From NCBI GenBank assembly GCA_035696365.1, contig DASRQS010000130.1, positions 1 to 64,000 on the forward strand: a stretch of DNA of 64,000 nt, read 5' to 3'. Positions within the stretch are counted from its first letter, which is position 1. Each line of letters opens with the position of its first letter. Position numbers and translations under genes: made by a program. The notes under the pieces are model-generated. The model was not told where the DNA came from and ran no database searches. It saw nothing but the letters and a program-made list of their open reading frames with translations. Of the stretch, positions 25,015 to 32,332 are shown in pieces. This DNA is from JALYLC01 sp035696365. GTDB taxonomy: Bacteria > Actinomycetota > Thermoleophilia > Gaiellales > JALYLC01.

Positions 25015-25683
25015 TCAGTCGGTCAGCGCGTGCTCGCACACGGCGTACGCGAGCAGCGCGACGATGGCATCGTAGAGGAGCACCAGCGCCAGGGGGCGCA
25101 TGACGCTCTCGCCCGAGGAGGCATGCACGCTGCAGGCCAGAGCCGCGATCAGCAGGGGCACCGCCGCCGGCAGGTAGAGCAGCGGGACCATCACCTCGCG
25201 GCCCCGCACGGCGGAGGCGACCGAGGCCACGAGCGAGCCCAGCGCGGCGAGCCCCACGTTGCCCGCCAGCAACGCCAGCAGGAGCGTGCCGAGCTGCGGC
25301 ACCGGGGCCTCGGCTGGGAGGAACAGGTACGAGAGGGGCACCGCGACCGCCTCCATCAGCAGCAGCAGCGCGCCGATCGAGATCGCCTTGGCTGCCCAGA
25401 TCGCCGTGCGGGGAATGGGCGCCAGGACGAGCGCGTCCAGCAGTCCCTCGTCGCGCTCGGCGTTGAAGACGCGCGCCACGGCGAGCAGGGTCGCAAGCAG
25501 CAGCGTGACCCAGAGCGAGCCGACGGTCAGCGCGACCGGCGGGCGCGCGATGTCGGCTCCGTAGTGCAGCACCACCTGCGCGACGGCTGCGAACAGGCCC
25601 ATCGCGAGCGCGAGCTGCGGGGCGCGGCGCTCGAGCACGACATCCGTGCGCACGAGCAGGCGCACGGCGCGTGCGAACGGCAC
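25015..25683 (-). CDS. ccmB: Haem exporter membrane protein CcmB
   Basis: The 222-residue protein has about six membrane segments and the CcmB-typical FNAERDEGLLDALVLAPIPR after the first helices, followed by LGTLLLALLAGNVGLAALGS. It is the permease partner of CcmA in the ATPase that supports release of haem-CcmE. GTG at 25683 lies 11 bases after the ccmA stop; an in-frame ATG at 25731 would overlap ccmA by 37 bases and is less likely. Confidence 0.9.
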   Translation of the reverse strand: MPFARAVRLLVRTDVVLERRAPQLALAMGLFAAVAQVVLHYGADIARPPVALTVGSLWVTLLLATLLAVARVFNAERDEGLLDALVLAPIPRTAIWAAKAISIGALLLLMEAVAVPLSYLFLPAEAPVPQLGTLLLALLAGNVGLAALGSLVASVASAVRGREVMVPLLYLPAAVPLLIAALACSVHASSGESVMRPLALVLLYDAIVALLAYAVCEHALTD

Positions 25684-25694
25684 GGGCTGGGCGC

Positions 25695-26321
25695 TCAGCG
25701 CAGCACCTCGAGCTGCATGAGCTCGTCGCACAGGCGCTCGGCACGTGAGCGCTCGTGCGTCGCGAGCACGATGGTGACCTCACCGCGGGCGGCGATGAGC
25801 AAAGCATCGAGGCGGGCGCTGCTGGATTCGTCGAGACCGCTGTGCGGCTCGTCGAGCACGAGCAGGCTCGGCGACGGCAGGAGCGCGCGCGCCAGCGCGA
25901 GTCGCTGTCGCTGACCCTGGGAGAGCGCGGAGGCCGGGCGCTCGGCCGCCTCCGCGAGGTCGGCGCCCTCCAGCGCGCGCTCCGCGCTGGCGGGCCCGAG
26001 GCCGTAGAGGCCGGAGCAGAGCAGCAGGTTCTCGCGGGCGCTGAGCCCGCCCCACAGCAGGGGCCGGTGCCCCGCGTAGGCCACCCGCGCGCGTTCGGCC
26101 GGCGGAAGCTCGCAGCTCTCGCGCCCGTCGACGAGCACAGAGCCGGCGCGCGGGCGCAGGAGCCCCGCGATGCAGCGCAGAAGCGTGGACTTGCCGCTGC
26201 CATTCGGCCCCAGCAGCGCGAGCGCACGGCCCGGCTCGAGCGTGCGGTTCACACCCGCGAGGACGACACGCCCACCATAGGCGTGCCCGACGCCGCGCAA
26301 CTCCACCCGCGGGGCAGTCAC
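25695..26321 (-). CDS. ccmA: Cytochrome c maturation ATP-binding protein CcmA
   Basis: The 208-residue ABC ATPase has Walker A GPNGSGKST, signature ALSQGQRQRLALARAL, Walker B LLVLDEPHSGLD and a switch His in VLATHER. Small size and the position next to ccmB and ccmC identify it as CcmA rather than a general ABC transporter. GTG at 26321 (VTAPRVELRG) overlaps the ubiA stop by four bases. Confidence 0.9.
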   Translation of the reverse strand: MTAPRVELRGVGHAYGGRVVLAGVNRTLEPGRALALLGPNGSGKSTLLRCIAGLLRPRAGSVLVDGRESCELPPAERARVAYAGHRPLLWGGLSARENLLLCSGLYGLGPASAERALEGADLAEAAERPASALSQGQRQRLALARALLPSPSLLVLDEPHSGLDESSSARLDALLIAARGEVTIVLATHERSRAERLCDELMQLEVLR

Positions 26322-27178
26322 GAGAGGGCGACGTCGAGCGAGACCGTCCCGAGGTAGAGCAGGGCGATCACGCCATTGACGTTCAGGAACGCCATGTTCA
26401 CGCGGGAGAGGTCGGTCGGCGAGACGAGTTGCTGCTCGTAGGCCAGCAGCAGCGCAACTGCGGCCACGCCGACGGCGTAGACCGGTCCCAGTCCGAGCGA
26501 CAGCCCGACGCCGGCCAGGGCGACGACACTCAGCGCGTGCAGGACCCGCGAGACCTGGAGCGCGCGGGCGATGCCGAAGTCGGCGGGGATCGAGTGCAGG
26601 CCCTGTGCGCGATCGACCTCGATGTCCATCGTTGCGTAGATGACGTCGAATCCCGCGATCCAGCACGCCACCGCCCCGCCGAGCAGCCACGCGGCGAGGT
26701 CGAAGTGCCCGGTGACGGCGACCCAGCCGCCAACCGGTGCCAGGCCGTCCACGACGCCGAGCCAGAGGTGGCAGAGCGGCGTGTAGCGCTTCAGGTAGGG
26801 ATAGATGACCATCGGGACGATCACGATCGGCGCGAGCCAGCGCGTGATCGGCGCGAGCTGCGAGACGCCCGCCGCGAAGATGAGCAGCGAGGCCAGCGCG
26901 AAGGCGAAGACCTGCCCTCGCCGGAGCCGCCCGGCCGGCAGCTCGCGCCCTGCGGTGCGCGGGTTGCGGGCGTCGATCGCGGCGTCCACCAGCCGGTTGA
27001 CCGCCATCGCGAACGAGCGTGCACCGAACATCGCCACCGTGATCCAGCCGAGCGCCGAGATCCCCGGCCAGCCGTGCACCGCGAGGATCGCCCCGACATA
27101 CGCGTAGGGCAGTGCGAACACCGTGTGCTCGAAGCGCACGAGGCTTGCAAAGCGCTGGGCGAGCGGGACCGCGCTCAT
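26318..27178 (-). CDS. UbiA-type polyprenyltransferase (probably menaquinone pathway, MqnP-like)
   Basis: The 286-residue membrane protein has the first Asp-rich motif in NRLVDAAIDARNPRTAGREL and a second in DVIYATMDIEVDRAQGLHSI. The RELPAG ending is typical of the putative 4-hydroxybenzoate/futalosine-pathway prenyltransferases. Together with haem and cytochrome genes in the operon, this suggests respiratory-quinone synthesis. Whether it prenylates 1,4-dihydroxy-6-naphthoate (futalosine route) or another acceptor cannot be told without other mqn genes. ATG at 27178 overlaps the mogA stop (ATGA). Confidence 0.85.
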   Translation of the reverse strand: MSAVPLAQRFASLVRFEHTVFALPYAYVGAILAVHGWPGISALGWITVAMFGARSFAMAVNRLVDAAIDARNPRTAGRELPAGRLRRGQVFAFALASLLIFAAGVSQLAPITRWLAPIVIVPMVIYPYLKRYTPLCHLWLGVVDGLAPVGGWVAVTGHFDLAAWLLGGAVACWIAGFDVIYATMDIEVDRAQGLHSIPADFGIARALQVSRVLHALSVVALAGVGLSLGLGPVYAVGVAAVALLLAYEQQLVSPTDLSRVNMAFLNVNGVIALLYLGTVSLDVALS

Positions 27179-27660
27179 CGGCCGTGCGTCGTCGGCTCGG
27201 ACCGGAGCAGCTTGACGGCGTGCTCGAGCACGGGGGCGAGCACTGCCCAGCCCTCCTCGCAGGCCTTCGGGCTGCCGGGCAGCGTGATCACGATGGTGCG
27301 AGCCCGGGTGCCCGAGAGCGAGCGCGAGAGCATGCCGTGCGGCGTGTGCTGCAGCGCGTCGGCGCGCAGGGCCTCGTCGATGCCCGGACTGAGCCGCTCC
27401 AGCACGGCGCGCGCTGCCTCGGGGGTGACGTCGCGCGGGGCGAATCCGGTGCCGCCGGTCGAGAACACCACGTCGGCCACATCCTCGTCGCACAGCTGCG
27501 CCAGGCGCGCGGCAATCTCGTCGCGCTCGTCGGGCAACACGCCCCGCCAGACGACCTCGTGCCCGCCGGCCTGCGCCCGCTCGGCCAGTACCTCGCCTGA
27601 GCGGTCCTCGCGCGCCCCGTGATGGACGCCGTCGGACACGGTGAGGACGGCGATCCTCAC
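27175..27660 (-). CDS. mogA: Molybdopterin adenylyltransferase (MogA/MoaB family)
   Basis: The 161-residue protein begins VRIAVLTVSDGVHHGAREDR and has VVFSTGGTGFAPRDVTPEA and VITLPGSPKACEEGW, the MoCF-fold signatures that bind molybdopterin. It adenylates molybdopterin before MoeA inserts molybdenum. GTG at 27660 overlaps the moaC stop by four bases. The moeA partner is at 34953-36146. Confidence 0.9.
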   Translation of the reverse strand: MRIAVLTVSDGVHHGAREDRSGEVLAERAQAGGHEVVWRGVLPDERDEIAARLAQLCDEDVADVVFSTGGTGFAPRDVTPEAARAVLERLSPGIDEALRADALQHTPHGMLSRSLSGTRARTIVITLPGSPKACEEGWAVLAPVLEHAVKLLRSEPTTHGR

Positions 27661-28100
27661 GGGCGCACCCAATGACCCGACTTGCCGCCCTCCTTCTCGA
27701 GCAGCACGACCGACTCGATCTGCCCGGTGGCGTCGATCCCCTTCGTCATGTCGTAGACGCACAGCGCGGCCACGGTGCAGGCAGTCATGGCCTCCATCTC
27801 GACGCCGGTCTGACCGGTCGTCTCGCACACGACCTCGATCACCACCCCCTCGTCGTCGAGCTCCAGACTGGCGGAGACGTGCGTGAGCGCGAGCGGATGG
27901 CACAGCGGCAGAAGGGCGGGTGTCTGCTTGGAGCCCGTGATCGCGGCCACGCGGGCGACGCCGAGCACGTCGCCCTTCGGCAGCGTGCCGGCACGGATGT
28001 GCGCGACGACGGCGGGAGCGAGCCGGACGCGCGCACCTGCACGGGCGCGCCGCCGCGTGACGGGCTTGTCGCCGACGTCGATCATGCGGACGTCGGACAC
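27657..28100 (-). CDS. moaC: Cyclic pyranopterin monophosphate synthase MoaC
   Basis: The 147-residue protein has MIDVGDKPVTRRRARA at its start, LLPLCHPLALTHV, VEMEAMTACTVAALCVYDM and LLEKEGGKSGHW, covering the whole MoaC family. With MoaA it makes cPMP, the first intermediate of molybdenum cofactor. GTG at 28100 (VSDVRMIDVG) lies two bases after the BKACE stop. No moaA is visible in the window. Confidence 0.93.
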   Translation of the reverse strand: MSDVRMIDVGDKPVTRRRARAGARVRLAPAVVAHIRAGTLPKGDVLGVARVAAITGSKQTPALLPLCHPLALTHVSASLELDDEGVVIEVVCETTGQTGVEMEAMTACTVAALCVYDMTKGIDATGQIESVVLLEKEGGKSGHWVRP

Positions 28101-28102
28101 CG

Positions 28103-28933
28103 TCAGCCTCTGAGCAGACGACGGGCCTCGGCGGGCTCCATCGGCTCCCGGCCCAGTGCGTCGGCGAGCGCGACGGCCAGCTCGACGAGCTCGCCGTTGG
28201 ACGTCGCGGGCGTGCCGTCGGGGAGCAGGGCGGAATCCTCGAGGCCCACGCGCAGGTGGCCGCCGAGCGCCGCGCCCGTGGCGCACACGGCAGCCGTCGC
28301 CGTGCCTTCGGCGTGGGCGATCCAGCGCAGCTGTCCGAGCGTGCCGTCGAGCGCATCGACGAGGCGCAGCAGATTGCGCGGCGTGCCGGCCAGGCCCTGC
28401 TCGGACGTGCCGGCCGCGCCACCGAGCTCGAGGTGCAGCCAGGGCGCCTGGGCGAGCAGCCCGTCCTCGTAGAGCGCCTCGACGTCCGCGATGGCCTCGA
28501 ACGAGTTGATGCCAGGCTCGGGCGCCACGCCGGCGCGCTCGCAGGCCTCCAGGATCTGGCGGGCCTCCTCGCGGTGGGCGGGCAGATCGGGCGCGGGCGG
28601 CTGCACGTTGACGGTCGCGAGCTCGGGGAGCTCGCGCAGCACGTCGAAGAGCGCGGTGATCGTGCCGAGCGAGGTCTGCCGGGTGCGCTGCGTCGTGATC
28701 GAGACCGGCACGTCGACCTGCGCCCGGATGGCGCTCACGATCTCGTCGAACGTGAGGTCGAAGGCGGCGCCGCCATCATCGCGCCTGGCGTGCACGTGCA
28801 CGACCCCCGCGCCGGCCTCGACGGCCCGCTTCGCCTCCTTGGCGATCTCGGCCGGCGTATACGGCAGCTTCTTCGCGACCTTGCGGTCGCGGCTGCCGTT
28901 GAGCGCGGCGATGATCAGGATCGGGTCGGCCAT
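28103..28933 (-). CDS. Beta-keto acid cleavage enzyme family protein (BKACE, DUF849)
   Basis: The 276-residue protein has the (beta/alpha)8 fold signatures of BKACE: ILIIAALNGSRDRK, VVHVHARRDDG (zinc-binding His pair), ISITTQ and EPGINSFEAI. Known members (Kce) use acetyl-CoA to cleave 3-keto-5-aminohexanoate and related beta-keto acids; substrate here is unknown. TACGAT nine bases before the ATG predicts a leaderless start for the whole cofactor operon. The link to molybdenum and haem biosynthesis is only positional. Confidence 0.85.
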   Translation of the reverse strand: MADPILIIAALNGSRDRKVAKKLPYTPAEIAKEAKRAVEAGAGVVHVHARRDDGGAAFDLTFDEIVSAIRAQVDVPVSITTQRTRQTSLGTITALFDVLRELPELATVNVQPPAPDLPAHREEARQILEACERAGVAPEPGINSFEAIADVEALYEDGLLAQAPWLHLELGGAAGTSEQGLAGTPRNLLRLVDALDGTLGQLRWIAHAEGTATAAVCATGAALGGHLRVGLEDSALLPDGTPATSNGELVELAVALADALGREPMEPAEARRLLRG

Positions 28934-28942
28934 CGGCTCGCA

Positions 28943-28948
28943 ATCGTA
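28943..28948 (-). promoter_or_regulatory. -10 element TACGAT for the 10-gene cofactor operon
   Basis: Minus-strand TACGAT ends nine bases before the ATG of the BKACE gene, the first gene of the operon running down to 21770. Confidence 0.4.
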
Positions 28949-28981
28949 ACCCGGGAGGGGGCCGGTGCACCGCCGTCAGGG

Positions 28982-30130
28982 CTAGCCGCAGCCGGCAAAG
29001 CTCGCCGGGCGAGGCAGGAGCCGTACGGGGATGACGCGTTTGCTGCCCTTACGCACGACATGCAGCTCAACGCTCTGGCCGGCCCGGTGCGCAGCGATTG
29101 CGCGATCGAGGTCGCGGAAGCCCATCACCGGCCTCGATCCGACCCCGACGATCACGTCGCCGTCGCTCGGGTAGGTCTGCCCGGCCACCTCGAGCGGATG
29201 CGTGCCGACCTGCAGCCCGGCACGCTCGGCGGCTCCTCCGGGGCTCAGCGCCTGCACGAGGGCGCCGTGCTTGACGCCGATGCCGAGCGTGTCGGCGAGC
29301 TGCGGCGTCAGTGTCGCAGCGGCGACCCCCAGCCAGGCGTAGTTCACGTGCGTGCCCGTCGCGATCGCACGGTAAGCCTCGCGCACGCCTTCCATCGGCA
29401 CGGCGTAGGCTACGCCGCCCTTCGCATCCGGGTTGATGGCGGTCACCATGCCGACGACCGCGCCCTTCCCGTCGAGCAACGGGCCGCCGGAGTTGCCGGG
29501 ATTGACGGCGGCGTCCGTCTGAACGACACCGGTTGTCGGGAAGCACACCCCGCGTGCCGTGATCTGCCGGTCCAGCTGCGAGACGACGCCTGTCGAGAGC
29601 GACGCGCGATTCTCGAAGGGGCTGCCGATCACCGCGACTGGCTGGCCGACACGCAGCGAGCGTGCGCTCCCCGAAGGCAGAGCGCGCAACCCGAGGTTCG
29701 ACGGGTCGACCTGGAGCAGCGCCGTGTCCTCGAAGAGGTCATAGCCGAGGACCTTGGCGTCGGCGCGGGTGCCGTCGTCGAGCACGATGTAGACCGCCGT
29801 CGCCCTGACCGTGGCGCTGCCGGTGGCGGCGCGGGCGACAACGTGCGAGGCGGTCACGATCAGCCCGCGCTTCACATTCACGACGAAGCCGCTGCCTGCC
29901 GTCTGGTCGCCGACGCCGAAGGTCGCCTCGATCGTCACGACGCCGTTGCGCGCCGCGGCATAGAGCGCGACCGGATCGAACCCGCTCGTACCGCCGCCGG
30001 CGCGTACGACGGTGGTGACGGTCGTGCGCTCGCCGCCTCCATCGCGCAGCGCCAGCGCGAGTGCGCTGCCGGCGATGCCGGCGACGAGCGCGATGACCAC
30101 TGCGCTCGCGAGGGCGGCCCGCGTGCTCAC
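28982..30130 (-). CDS. HtrA/DegP-like membrane-anchored S1C serine protease with PDZ domain
   Basis: The 382-residue protein has an N-terminal membrane anchor (residues 7-28), a trypsin-like domain with the triad His96 (IVTASHVV), Asp135 (LFEDTALLQV) and Ser214 (NPGNSGGPLL), and a C-terminal PDZ domain (about 280-375; ALSPGGAAERAGLQVG). It acts outside the membrane in envelope protein quality control. GTG overlaps the histidine-kinase stop, so it is coexpressed with the two-component system at 30127-32261, a common arrangement for envelope stress regulation. Confidence 0.92.
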   Translation of the reverse strand: MSTRAALASAVVIALVAGIAGSALALALRDGGGERTTVTTVVRAGGGTSGFDPVALYAAARNGVVTIEATFGVGDQTAGSGFVVNVKRGLIVTASHVVARAATGSATVRATAVYIVLDDGTRADAKVLGYDLFEDTALLQVDPSNLGLRALPSGSARSLRVGQPVAVIGSPFENRASLSTGVVSQLDRQITARGVCFPTTGVVQTDAAVNPGNSGGPLLDGKGAVVGMVTAINPDAKGGVAYAVPMEGVREAYRAIATGTHVNYAWLGVAAATLTPQLADTLGIGVKHGALVQALSPGGAAERAGLQVGTHPLEVAGQTYPSDGDVIVGVGSRPVMGFRDLDRAIAAHRAGQSVELHVVRKGSKRVIPVRLLPRPASFAGCG

Positions 30131-31563
30131 GGATTCGCAGTGTAGGCGGGCACTCCCTCGACCGACGCGCCGGGCAGCTCGAGCGTGAAGCGCGTGCCCT
30201 GCCCGCTGCTCGTCACGAGCAGGCGGCCGTGCATGCGCTCGGCGAGCTCGCGCGCGATCGCGAGGCCGAGGCCCGTGCCGCGCGCGGCGGCTCCCGGGCC
30301 GCGGAAGAAGCGCTCGAAGACGCGCTCGAGCAACTCGGGCGGGATGCCCGGGCCGTTGTCGGAGACGACGATGCTCGCGCCCCAGGGCGTCGTCTCCGTG
30401 CGCAGCGTGACGGTCGAGCCGGGCGGCGTGTGGCGCACCGCGTTGTCCACCAGCACGCGCAGCACCTGGAGCACGCGCCCCTCGTCGCCGCGCGCGTGCG
30501 CCGGCTCGCCCTGCTCGGCCACGACGACCGAGCCGCGGCGGGTCGCGAGCACCTGCATCTCGCGCGCGGCGTCAGCCGCGAGCTCCCCGAGCTCGATCTC
30601 GTCGTGGGCCACGGTGAGGCCGCCGGCATCGAGCCGGGAGAGGTCGAGCAGGTCGGTCGCGAGCTTCGTCAGCCGCTGCACCTGTTCCCCCATCGTGTCG
30701 AGGAATTCGGCGCGCTCCGCCTCGGTCAGGCCGCCCTCGGTGAGCAACTCGAGGTAGCCGCCCAGCGCCGTGAGCGGCGTTCGCAGCTCATGCGAGGCGT
30801 TCGCGATGAAGGCGGCGCGCGCTCGCTCGAGCGCAGCGAGGCGCACCCGCATCTCCTCCAGCGAGCGCGCGAGCTCGCCGATCTCGTCACGCTTGTGGTC
30901 GACGATCGGCTCGTCGAAGGAGCCGTGCGCGATGCGCTCGGCGGCGGCCTTGAGGCGCGCGAGGCGCCGTGCCAGCGGCTCCGCGGCGAGCGCGCCCGCA
31001 AGGAGCGCGACGCCGAAGGCCAGAGCTCCGCCGAATACGAGGCGCCGCTCGACCGCCGAGACCTGCTCCTGGACGTCCCGCAGCGGCGCCTGCACGAGAA
31101 TGATCCCGTCCACGCCCTGGCTCGCGACGTTGAACGTGAGCACTGCCGTTCGCCCCGAGGGCAGGTTCTCGACCGTTGCCGAGTCCCTGTGGAGGGTGGC
31201 GCTCTCCTCGACCAGGCTGAGCGCCTTGCGGGAGAGCGGTGCATTCGAGGAATCGGCGAGAGGGTGCAGAGTCAGCCCGGTCTCGGTGAAGACCGTGATC
31301 CGCGCCACGCCCAGCGGCGCCGCCAGGCTCTGGAGCTGGACGGGCGTGAGGTGACGCTGCCCGAAGGGGCGCAGGTAGAACTCGGGCTGACCGGCCCGCA
31401 CGCTGGCCTGCAGCGACGCCACGCGCGACTGCTCCAAGTTGTGCTGCAGCGAGGGCAGGACGAGGGCCGCGAGCACGACGAGGGCGAACAGCGCAGAGGC
31501 CGCAGCCACCACCGTGAGCCGCATGCGCAATCGGCCGGGGCGCTGCAGCGCCTCTCGGATCAT
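30127..31563 (-). CDS. HAMP-domain sensor histidine kinase
   Basis: The 478-residue protein has two membrane helices (about 15-37 and 175-195) around an extracytoplasmic sensor of about 135 residues, a HAMP domain, the H box NASHELRTPL with His258, and a catalytic domain with DNAVRHTPPG (N box), VSDNGPGIPPE (G1) and GTGLGLAIARELAER (G2). It phosphorylates the adjacent OmpR-type regulator. The signal is unknown; the extracellular domain has no obvious family match by eye. ATGA overlap with the regulator. Confidence 0.94.
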   Translation of the reverse strand: MIREALQRPGRLRMRLTVVAAASALFALVVLAALVLPSLQHNLEQSRVASLQASVRAGQPEFYLRPFGQRHLTPVQLQSLAAPLGVARITVFTETGLTLHPLADSSNAPLSRKALSLVEESATLHRDSATVENLPSGRTAVLTFNVASQGVDGIILVQAPLRDVQEQVSAVERRLVFGGALAFGVALLAGALAAEPLARRLARLKAAAERIAHGSFDEPIVDHKRDEIGELARSLEEMRVRLAALERARAAFIANASHELRTPLTALGGYLELLTEGGLTEAERAEFLDTMGEQVQRLTKLATDLLDLSRLDAGGLTVAHDEIELGELAADAAREMQVLATRRGSVVVAEQGEPAHARGDEGRVLQVLRVLVDNAVRHTPPGSTVTLRTETTPWGASIVVSDNGPGIPPELLERVFERFFRGPGAAARGTGLGLAIARELAERMHGRLLVTSSGQGTRFTLELPGASVEGVPAYTANP

Positions 31564-32261
31564 GCGCCGAAGCGGTACCCGACGCCGCGCACGGTGCGGA
31601 TCAACTGCGGCGCCGAGGGGTCGCTCTCGAGCTTCTCACGCAGATGCCGGATGTGCACGTCGATCGTGCGCTGCTCGCGGTAGTCGGCGGAGTCCCAGAC
31701 GCTCTCGAGCAGCGCGCGCCGCGAGAACACGCGCCCGGGCGAGCGCATGAGGCTCCGCAGGATCTCGAACTCCACGTAGGTCAGCTGGACGGGCTCACCG
31801 TCGCGGTCCGCGGTGCGCCGCGTGGCATCCAGTCGCACACCCTCTGCCTCCAGCACGTCCTCGACGCCGGCCGCTCCGGCCGGCCGCTGGGCCCGGCGCA
31901 GGACGGCGCGCACCCGGGAGCGGAGCTCGGCCAGCGAGAACGGCTTCGTCACGTAGTCGTCGGCGCCGATCTCGAGCCCGAGCACCTTGTCGACCTCGTC
32001 GTCGCGCGCCGTCAGCATGATGATCGGGAGCGTCGCCGAGAGCACGCGCAGCCGCCTGCACACCTCGATGCCGTCCATTCCCGGCAGCATCAGGTCGAGC
32101 AACACGAGGTCCGGGCGCTCGGCCTCCACCAGCCGCAAGCCGTCCTCGCCGCTCGTCGCTCCGAGAACGCGGTAGCCCTCGCGCTCGAGCGGGAAACGCA
32201 CGAGGCGTTGAACCGCGTCCTCATCGTCGATGACGAGGATGGTCCCACGGCTCGCGCTCAC
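31560..32261 (-). CDS. OmpR/PhoB-family response regulator
   Basis: The 233-residue protein has a receiver domain (ILVIDDEDAVQRLVRF; phospho-acceptor Asp56 in LLDLMLPGMDG; Lys in YVTKPFS) and a winged-helix DNA-binding domain (LTYVEFEILRSLMRSPGRVF through YREQRTIDVHIRHLREKLE). GTG start with TAGACT six bases upstream predicts leaderless expression of the regulator-kinase-HtrA operon. Confidence 0.95.
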   Translation of the reverse strand: MSASRGTILVIDDEDAVQRLVRFPLEREGYRVLGATSGEDGLRLVEAERPDLVLLDLMLPGMDGIEVCRRLRVLSATLPIIMLTARDDEVDKVLGLEIGADDYVTKPFSLAELRSRVRAVLRRAQRPAGAAGVEDVLEAEGVRLDATRRTADRDGEPVQLTYVEFEILRSLMRSPGRVFSRRALLESVWDSADYREQRTIDVHIRHLREKLESDPSAPQLIRTVRGVGYRFGA

Positions 32262-32267
32262 GCTTGC

Positions 32268-32273
32268 AGTCTA
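32268..32273 (-). promoter_or_regulatory. -10 element TAGACT for the response regulator-kinase-htrA operon
   Basis: Minus-strand TAGACT ends exactly six bases before the GTG at 32261. Confidence 0.5.
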
Positions 32274-32332
32274 GTCGCGGGGCCGCTCGTGGCGGCGGCG
32301 AGAGCTCGGGAGGTCATGCATACTCGGAGCCG

